Part shown: positions 55,801-64,000 of the stretch, piece after piece | How positions within the stretch are numbered: the first letter of the stretch is position 1 | Layout of the letters: each line of letters begins with the position of its first letter | DNA from: Ramazzottius varieornatus | Taxonomy: Eukaryota; Tardigrada; Eutardigrada; Parachela; Ramazzottiidae | Reading direction: 5' to 3' | Assembly (NCBI GenBank): GCA_001949185.1 | Contig: BDGG01000005.1 | Span: forward strand, 2,705,972 to 2,769,971 | Length of the DNA: 64,000 nt | Position numbers and translations under genes: made by a program | The notes under the pieces: generated by a model | Told to the model about the DNA's origin: nothing | The model's database searches: none | Seen by the model: the letters and a program-made list of their open reading frames with translations, nothing else

Positions 55801-58800
55801 CTTTCTGGGGCATCACTTCCGGCAGAGGTGCGTAAAAACAAAAGATCGATCATATTCGTTTGTTCTTGACATAGAAGGTGTTTCACGCAAGCTGCGAATA
55901 AACTATTGGTTTTGTGGAACTATAATAGCCTGATGAAAACACACAGAGTCACGACTGGCATTTTTTCTACAGTGTACTTCACAGTTGACCTCTGAACTTG
56001 ACCGGGATTTTCTTCTGCAGGTTGCGAAAGCTGCAGCTGCGATCCTCTCGGTTCGATAAGTGCGGCGTGCGACCCGATGAATGGCCAATGTCGCTGCCGA
56101 CCCGGCGTGACTGGTCGAACCTGTTCCGAGTGCGAGGTGGGCTTCTTCGGCCTGACATCTCGAGGTTGCACCAAGTGTCCGGTCTGCCGCATTGCTGGGC
56201 AGGTTTGTGATCGCCAGACAGGCGAATGCATCTGTCCGCCCTTGACCATCGGCCAAAGGTGTGACAAGTGTGCGGCCAACAGTTACGACTACCATCCCTT
56301 GCTTGGCTGCAAGGCTTGCAACTGCAGCGCGGTTGGATCTCTGAGTTCCGACTGCGACGTGGTGACGGGCAAGTGTCGCTGTAAGGACAGCTACACGGGC
56401 AAGCAGTGTGATGAATGCCATTTTGGCTTCTTTGGCTTCCCGGACTGCAAAGACTGCGGATGTCTCGTGAACGGAACCCAGCCGGACAGCTGCAAAGGCG
56501 GACAATGCCAATGCGACAAGTCGAGCGGCCAGTGCACCTGCAAGTAAGTCGTTCGATCATTTTCTACCTATGTATTCGAAAATAAAATAATCAGAATAAA
56601 ATAATCTCCCGAACCTGCGAAAGAAGGGTAGACAGACTAGGAAAGCAACTCTCATGTCACGATAATGCTCACCACTATTTATCAGTTTCTTCGTTGTCCG
56701 CAGGCCTTTTTCTCCTGTCTTGTGTATCGGAGTAAATTTTGATTCTACAGTAGCAGTAGCCTCTAGTAGAGATGGGGTAAGTGTAATTTACCGAAACTAA
56801 ATCGAACTTATCGATTTTGTATGAGAAATTACCGAAACCGAAATTATCGGTGTGGGTTTCATACCGAAAAACCGATTTCGGTGTGCGTTCGCACCAAACC
56901 GATACCAAGTCGAAATTTTTCGGTAAATTGAAACATACCGAAAGGCCCAGAAAGATGAGAGTTTGACCGATTTTTGAGCGATCCCGAGAAAGTTTTCGGC
57001 CTACAGACTGTATTTCTGCTAGCTTGATAGACAGCCATCCGGTGGAGGAAAATCTCCCAACATCTCAAGACACGCCAAGCGTTGTACGCTTGCGGCTCGC
57101 CCTGTTTTGCGCCAGTTTTACCTGGTTTTTCCCGTTGATTAGAGAAACGCTATATTTTTCGGTTTGATTTGGTGTGGTAAATCGAAATTTCGGTGCAGCA
57201 ATTTACCAAATCAAAAATATCGGTGTGGACTTCATACTGAAATTTCCGATTCAGTGTGAGAGTCTACCAAATCGAAAAATACCACACCGAAGTTAATCAT
57301 ACTTATCCCATCTCTAGCCTCTCTCTCCTCTTGTAGGAAAAACGTGGAGGGTCAGCGGTGCAACCGCTGTAAAGAACGGTCCTTCTCTCTAGACAAGGAG
57401 AACCCCGACGGTTGCACCACTTGCTTTTGCTGCGGCAAGTCCGACCGCTGTTGGCAGTCGCCGTACATCTGGAAGGTGGTCACCCACCCTGGCAACCGCG
57501 TCGACTTCACCTACACACCCCACCCCGGCCACCACCACCAGGCCATCCCCCACCTCAACCGGACACTGGCCATGGACATTCTGCCCTTTGACGTCTCCCA
57601 CGTCACCCTGCCACGCATCCACTTTGAGACGCCTTTTTACTGGGAACTGCCTTGGCAATTCTTGGGGGACAAAATCTTGTCGTACAATGGTCGACTGCGC
57701 TTCCGCTTGGACGGCGAATACATCGGTAGTCAGTACCAAGAGCGACACGGTCAGCTGGCCAGCTTTCCTCTGGCTTTACTACAAGGTAACTATCGCATCA
57801 TCCTCGACTACAAACCACACTCTAGACGGTACACCAACAACCTCGATGAAGAGTTCGAGATTCACTTCCATGAGTCGAAATGGCAGAACAGACAGAACCC
57901 GCACTTCCCGGTGACCAGGGAGTTGCTGATGGTGGCCATGCAGAATATGCAGCACTTTTTGATTAGAGGCAACGTGGTGGCCTTACCGAGGTGGCTGCAG
58001 ATTGGCGGGCTGGAATTGGAGACGGCGGGACGAGGAAGGGATACGGGTGGACGAGCGGCTATCGGGGTGGAAATGTGTGATTGCCCAGCGGGCTACAATG
58101 GCACGTCGTGCCAGAGCCCGGCGGCTGGCTTCTACCGCCAACATGCGCCGGACGCGCTAGACCATATTGACCATCTGAAGCTGCTGGGTCAAGCCAAGCC
58201 TTGCCAGTGTCACAACCATTCGAATGAATGCGATACGGAAAGCGGGCTGTGCTTGAACTGCCAACATAGCACTGAAGGTAAGTTCGACGGTTGGTTCTTG
58301 CAAGCAGAGTCAAGATATTCCTCATCCTGAGGTTGCATTACAGGGGACCATTGTCAGCGTTGTGCGAAGGGTTATTTTGGCGAGGCCCACAAAGGCCAAG
58401 CCGGCAGTTGCCGTCGGTGCGCGTGTCCCACCATCGAGCACAACTACAGCGAATCCTGTACGCCCTTCCGCAACGTCAATGCCAGCGACTACATTTGCGA
58501 CAAGTGCCAGCATGGCTTCGTGGGTGAGAAATGCGAGATGTGCGACAAGGGCTACTTTGGTCACCCTCGTCAAGGCATTCCGTGTCGAGCCTGCCAATGC
58601 AATACGTGGGGCTCTATCAACCAAATCTGCCATGTCCTGACTGGACAATGCCAGTGTCGCGGCGACCTGCAAGGACGGGACTGTAGCAAGTGCCAAGTTG
58701 GCCATGTCATCACATCCTCCGGATGTGTCAGTAAGTCCAGCCGACTCTTGGCTAAAAATATCCACATTGCTTGGGCTGATCGAATTCGTCGTTCCTTTCA

Positions 58801-61800
58801 GACTGCATGAACGACTACTGTATCAGGATCCTCGTCGATGAGTTCACTGTGATGGACAGCGGACTGGAGCATTTCAATATGAGTGGCCTTAGTCAAGCTC
58901 CGTTGAAACGGCTGAATCGCCTGGAAGAGCGGATCGATCGGGTTTCGGTCAGCGGGCTTTTTCACAAACAGTCCGGGTCAATTTTGTTACGTTGGGCTTT
59001 GGTTTCAGCTGGTTGTGCAAAGCGCCATTGGAGAAAGTGCTTCGTTCATGGACAGCGTGTTTCCCACCTTGGAAGCCAACTTTGATTTTGACCGTGAAAT
59101 CCGCCGAGTCATGCTGTTGGTAAGGTTCTCATCAAATGATTGCCAGCTTGATATCAGTAGAAAGCGACTGTAGCAAGAAAGTGCTTGTCGTTGTTCCAGG
59201 CCAATAAGTCGGCCACGGACGCCATCTCACTGAAAGAACGAGGACTTTCGGCGCAGAAAAATGTCAATGCGGTCTGCGCCGATGTACCGAATATCAATGA
59301 GAGAATTTACCGTAAGTGGGCCGAAGAATAAAGCTACGTTTTAAATCGACGGCATTGCGACCATCTTTTTTAGAACTGACGGAAGCCTTACGCTCCTATG
59401 TGATGAGCGAGTCGTCGCAAGGCAGCTTGAACGTCCAGCTGATCCTGACAGAAGCCGAAGCCATCCTGCGAATGATCGAGGAAGGCAACCCCAAGTTCCG
59501 CAACACTTCGGCCATTGCCGAAGTCAGGTACGTACTGCACGAGCAAGCCTGTGCTTTCTGCCTTCTGGGCCAGTCTGAATGCGTTGGGTTTTTTGTAGTG
59601 CCATTTCGGTTACGCTGTCGGAAATCGAGTCGTTGGAAGGTGGCGGCGAACTGGTGGCCTCTGTCAGGCAACGATACGAGGAAATTCGCCAGCGAATCAT
59701 GGAAATACAGCGTTATGTCGAGAATGACGTCAGCATTGCGCTTCGGACCAGCCGGCGCTTAACGGGCCAGACCAGCCAGAAACTGGCCAAGGTCCACGAG
59801 ACGTCCAAAATCTTAAAGGCCTTGGACGACGAGGTGACGGCGGCGCATGCACAAGGCCAACTTCTAGCCCAGAACGCCAGCAAGCACTACCAGAACGCCA
59901 CCAAGAATTTCGAGGTAAGACTCGTTTCTAATCGTATCATATTGTGACCGCTACTGCGTTTCGGTATCTCATCGACTATGAAAGCTGCAAAAAGTCTTCA
60001 TTGACGATGGGAATTTTCAACGAATCTTTCATGTTGCTTGCGGTTGCTTGCTGTAGGCATTGTACAGCTTGTCCGGTAGTCTTCCCACACCGTTCTTCCC
60101 ATCTAATCTGTTATAATTTCTCTTTTCGCTGCTCTTCTGGAAACAGTCTCTGCTGCTGTGGGATGCTGACATCGTACCCTTCTCTTTTCCTGAAACCTTT
60201 TTCGGGGCTAACCAACTGGGACTTCTGTCCGTCGTCCTGCGCAATGTACTCTCCTCTTTCTCCCTCCTTTTGACAGTACTTCCTTCTCACCGCCGTAACA
60301 ATACGTCTGCTCTTGCCTAAGACCTTCATCTAACTTTAGGACGCTCAAACTGCTCTAAAGACTTTCCAGCAAGCAGTCCATCTACTTCAAAACACCTCGG
60401 GTATCCTTGAGAACCTCAACCCTGAATACCGCCAAACCATCGTTGAGCCAGCTTTGGAACACAGCGCTTTGCTGCAAGAGAAGGCCGATATGTTGGAGGA
60501 ACTCTTTGTCAGCGCCAAAGCCGAAGCAGCCGACCCCATGAAAGCTGCGCAAGCATACGAGCGGATAGCCCAAGCCGTAGACGACGCCAGAAACGCCAGT
60601 AGTGCCGCCGACAGGACGGTGGATGAGACCTTCTTGGTAGTGTTCCCCCGGACCGAAGACCCGTTGACTGAGTATGCCGCGCGAGTCATGAATGACAGCT
60701 TGACGCTGGATCAAGCCGCAAAAACCTTGGTGGACGAGGAAGTGATGGGCTTGAAGGAGATACTGGACGAGGAGAGTGGACGCTTGGTGGGCGTCAATGC
60801 CACCAACGAACGGACTGGCACGGAGATGGATAGCATTGCCGATCGACTGTACCTCCTTCCAATTGGTAAGCACAAAGTAGGAGTGAAAACTGACGTTTTT
60901 TGCTGTCCCGAAACGCTGTCTTTCCAATTACGATGGTTAGTTATGGGATGAGATTATTCTAAGTTCATTATGCAACTGTTACGGGGCGTTCAGCCAGTCT
61001 AACAGCAAACGGTTCAAAAGACGCCATTTTTGCTATGAATATTCCGTATCAGCGAAGGTTGAGCCTGTGTGTGGCTGTAGATCTGATGGATCGGATACTG
61101 GACACCGACGACAACATTACCGAAGCTCTCCGTTCCTCCGATAACTCTGTGGCCACCGTCGACCGCATCACCGAATCCATGAACGTTGAGCTCAAGCCGA
61201 TGTTGGACCAAATCAAGGACCTGGACAAGAGCTCACTGGATCAGACTGAACGGTTGGTACAGGAATCGAAGCGGGACATCGGTAATTTGCAGCGAAGTAT
61301 CACTGACTTGGAGGTGACAACACGCAACATGGAGGACTTCCACAAGGACACGGCCAAGAGAATTCAGAAGCTGAGGAACGTCATCCTCTCTGCAAAACAG
61401 GCCGCCAGTACGTTGCAGGTGTCGCTCAGCACGGACGCCGATGGGGTCTGTAAGAGGTCGTACGAGCCACCGATCATTCCTGGGTCGGCCAATACCATGA
61501 CCTTGACGTACTCGACCAGCGAACCCGGAAGAAGTGCGCTGCTGATGTACCTCGGCAATCCACGAAGCTATGCGCTGGTATGAGTAGTAAAGAAATTACA
61601 GGAGAGAACCCAAGTTATAGCAGAGACAATGGCTGGATCCAGTTGAGCTGGTCAGAAAACAAATCGTAGCAAATGTAGGAAGCTGGAGTGGCGTAACCGT
61701 GTCCAATTATGGCATCAGCCAAAATGCAATCGACCGAAACACTTTTGCGATTTTACAGTATCAAAGGTCCTTGCCTGTTTTTGTTTTCCTCTTTGGAGTA

Positions 61801-64000
61801 CAGTACTGTAATATTTATCTTACCGTACGAAACTGTTTAAATTATTTGAAATCTGTCTGACGCTGTTTTCTGCGAACAGGAGCGCGACTTTATGGCTGTG
61901 GAGGTGGTTGACGGACGAGTCCGTTTCATCTGGAACGTCGGACAGGACACAAAGGTCATCCAACACCCCGAGAAGCTCTTACCGAACGAAGCCAGTTACA
62001 TTCAGCAGAACACTTGGTACAAGATCGAAGTTACAAGGTACGTTTGACCGCCAGTCTCTTAATGGTTCTGGAAAGAACATGATGCTCATGAAATTCGTAG
62101 GGTGAAGAACACGGCCCAACTCAGTGTGCTGCCCATGACGGAAGCCCTCAAGTTCGATCCGAAACTGATCAACGGTTCGACGGATGCCGGCTTCACTCGC
62201 ATGGACTTGAACCGCTCCTCGGAGATGTATGTCGGCGGTCTTCCCAGCAACATTGACGATATTCCGGAGATCAAAGCGAAAGGCTTCTTTGGCTGCTTGG
62301 GTCAGATCGCGATCGATGGTCAGCAGATCGGCTTGTGGAACTACAAGTCGGGCCAAGGCTGTGCCGGATGCGCAGCTGGGTAATGATTTACCACCGCATT
62401 CGTTCTCTTCTATTCTTTTCTAGCTTGAGTGTGACATTGTTTTAAATTTTGTGCAGAAGAGCAGCTGAAAGTGGGGATGGCGGAACGTTCCGCTTTAATG
62501 GCATGGGTTTCGCCAGTGCACCTCAGATAAAACGTTACAACAACAAAAGATACACCATCGCACTGACATTCCGCTCCTTCGATGAGAACGCACTACTGTT
62601 TTTGTGCGCCAATGACAAAGAGCCACAGGTTTGTCGAAACTCAAAATTTGAGGCTGCAGAATAATCGCATTTTCCCCCCTCCCATTGGGATCATAAAGTT
62701 ACACGGGTCGTGAAGCTGAAGTGAATTTGAAGGACTTCCCCAAGAGTTCGCATCGTTTGGCTACGTTAATTTTACAGGGTGACTTCATCAGTCTGGAACT
62801 TCGCGACGGCAAAGTAGCATTCCAGTTTTACCTTGGCGGTCAGAATCACCTCCTCGTCATAACTTCCCGTCGCTTTAACACCGGAAGTTTCGTCAATGTT
62901 CGCGCCGAACGATTCGACTACTATGCCGACTTACGTGTGGAAGATGACCACATCGCCGCCAGTCTGTCACCCAACAAACCGGACGGACTCGAGTTGGCTA
63001 GCCGAGAAATGTACTTTGGCGGGGTTCCTCCTGGCTTCGCTTTTCAATCCAAGTACAACATCACCTATAAACCTTTCATCGGCTGCATGAAAGACATCCA
63101 GGTATGATTCAAGCCTGTATGAGAGATGAACCACATCGTTTTCCCAAGTGGCGCGCTTTTTCACTGTTAATAGCTGGAAGCGTGCACCATTCGGGAGTGT
63201 TAGCCTAAGTGGCGCACGTTTTTATGTGATGTCAGCTGGAAGTTTGCGCCACTTGGGAAAACGATCTGGGGGATTTCGTTTGCCGCGATCTAATCGGTTT
63301 CAGTATGACTGGAAAATACGTTGACTGATGTGTCTCTAGGTGGATGTGACGTCAGTGGATCTGCTGTCCAAGACGGTTTACCATGTGGACGTGGAACAAG
63401 GTTGTAAGAGAAGATCCATACGAGATGTCAGCTTTAGCAATAGCAATGGATACCTGAAGCTGCCGGGCAAGACTTTGCTGGCTAATGCGTCGGTGAGCTT
63501 TTCCTTCGCTACGGGCCAGTCCGATGGGTTGCTGATTGCTTCCATCTCTGATAATTATAAGAACAATAAGAACTACTGGACGGCGAGCTTGCAGAGCGGC
63601 AAGCTGGTGCTTATTTTCAACAGCGGAAGCGGCAACACCAAAATTCAGGTGAGACCCGCATTATCGTACAAAGCTGACTGTGGTTCCTCGTGGCTTGCAA
63701 AGATATCCACCTCATGGACATCCGTAGAAGAGTGCCGTATCTCGTTCGGAACGATCGTTGTCATACGACAACCAGCCATTGAGTGATGCAGTGGTGTGAA
63801 AGTAGAATACGGTCTCCTGTTTATTTTTTTCCAGGTGGAGAATAAATATTACGACGATCGAGTTCTTCACACCGTATCCCTCCGTAAGCGTCGAAAGCGC
63901 ATCGAGCTTCGCGTAGACGACATGGAGATTCAAGAGGAGAAAGCCGCCTCCGATGGTAGCGAGGAGATTCTCTCCGACGTCATCTACGTGGGTGGCGCAC
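49858..64000 (+). CDS. laminin alpha chain, alpha1/2 type (incomplete at right edge)
   Basis: Twenty-seven exons keep one frame for 2783 codons: 49858-49984, 51470-51813, 52069-52371, 52433-52552, 52676-52880, 53055-53474, 53611-53973, 54162-54677, 54883-55087, 55142-55350, 55405-55827, 56021-56543, 57337-58277, 58344-58730, 58802-58941, 59009-59119, 59200-59311, 59374-59527, 59599-59914, 60340-60865, 61081-61577, 61880-62037, 62101-62379, 62457-62628, 62778-63101, 63340-63648 and 63835 onward. Order: signal peptide, laminin N-terminal domain (about 30-300), LE modules, first L4 domain (about 545-730, with RGD at 629-631), LE modules, second L4 (about 1290-1450, one large exon), LE modules, coiled coil (about 1700-2210), then LG1, LG2 and part of LG3. 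Two L4 domains plus a full N-terminal domain mark the alpha1/2 class. The N-terminal domain would drive network polymerisation and LG domains bind cell receptors. Exon 9 uses a GC donor. LG3-LG5 remainder lies beyond the window. Confidence 0.96.
49985..51469. other. laminin intron 1
   Basis: A 1.49-kb intron, the second longest in the window. A tract with repeated GAGAAAAAGTCCA-like words lies near 50285-50330. No transposon ends or exons were recognised. Its size and position make it a candidate for regulatory sequence, but no motif supports that. Confidence 0.4.
56767..57316. mobile_element. hAT-type MITE in laminin intron 12
   Basis: The ends TAGAGATGGGGTAAGTGTAA and the inverted ATACTTATCCCATCTCTA bound a 550-bp non-coding element. 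The flanking 8 bp GCCTCTAG and GCCTCTCT match at six positions. Both sides are packed with ACCGAAA / TTTCGGT words in alternating orientation, parallel to the TATCGATA and TATCCGGATA arrays of the other hAT elements in this window. Confidence 0.8.
63143..63257. repeat. two GTGCGCCACTTG-family palindromes in laminin intron 25
   Basis: Copies at 63143-63195 and 63204-63257. The second has near-perfect arms CTAAGTGGCGCACG and TGCGCCACTTGGG. The outer flanks extend the inverted repeat (ATCGTTTTCCC at left, GGGAAAACGAT at right). Confidence 0.82.

Noticed and set aside
55903-56560. Long minus-strand frames (202 and 193 codons) opposite laminin LE modules
   Set aside because: They are antisense shadows of cysteine-rich, GC-rich laminin exons; the Ala/Thr- or Arg/Ser-rich translations are typical of reversed LE coding sequence.
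58322-58765. 147-codon minus-strand frame
   Set aside because: Antisense shadow of laminin exon 14.
60382-60927. 181-codon minus-strand frame
   Set aside because: Antisense of the laminin coiled-coil exon, which is fully in frame on plus.
1-64000. tRNA genes and CRISPR arrays
   Set aside because: No tRNA B-box with matching cloverleaf was found, and the repeats present are transposon or palindrome families without regular spacers.

Overview
This is animal nuclear DNA, not prokaryotic. Genes are split by mostly short GT-AG introns (one is 43 bp), and the products are metazoan: a laminin alpha chain, a TINAG-type somatomedin-B/papain-fold protein, a stefin, an Ariadne E3 ligase, an APC/C RING subunit, an F-box/WD40 protein and an ANKRD33-like ankyrin protein. 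A 5S rRNA gene is also present. Gene compactness and protein style suggest a small-genome invertebrate, perhaps an ecdysozoan such as a tardigrade, but this assignment is weak. All exon structures were built by hand from splice signals, reading phase and family similarity.

Layout. 0.6-3 kb: two paralogous small secreted, probably GPI-anchored Gly/Tyr/Met/Asn-rich proteins on opposite strands. 3.15-3.27 kb: 5S rRNA (minus), then a kinase-like fragment. 5.6-13 kb: two thioredoxin paralogues with the same intron position, separated by about 6.5 kb of transposon debris. That debris includes a 2.65 kb hAT element with an 8-bp target duplication, itself invaded by a dead non-LTR retrotransposon, and a 554-bp hAT MITE. 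13.8-16 kb: an unknown secreted Cys-rich protein and a stefin (both minus), divergent from a POLR1D-isoform-2-like gene. 18.7-22.5 kb: TINAG-like. 22.8-24 kb: ECHDC1-like (minus), divergent from Ariadne (24.6-27.2 kb). 27.6-29.7 kb: FBXW9-like (minus). 30.4-35.2 kb: two tandem secreted Cys-rich paralogues (minus) with a recent gene-conversion tract. 35.7-38 kb: inverted-repeat elements, one holding a relic HTH domain, and an assembly gap. 38.7-46.2 kb: ANKRD33-like. 46.6-47.3 kb: APC11 (minus), divergent from an unrecognised 289-aa protein. 49.9 kb to the right edge: a laminin alpha gene (27 exons seen, incomplete) of the two-L4-domain (alpha1/2) type.

Functional view. The genes do not form an operon. 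They fall into basement-membrane/secreted products (laminin, TINAG-like, Cys-rich paralogues, GPI pair), ubiquitin machinery (Ariadne, FBXW9-like, APC11) and housekeeping redox/metabolic enzymes. Three head-to-head pairs are separated by only about 470-510 bp. The most striking non-coding signal is a dispersed family of about 53-bp imperfect palindromes (arms ending in CAAGTGGCGCAC / GTGCGCCACTTG), scattered mainly through introns and gene flanks across the whole window.
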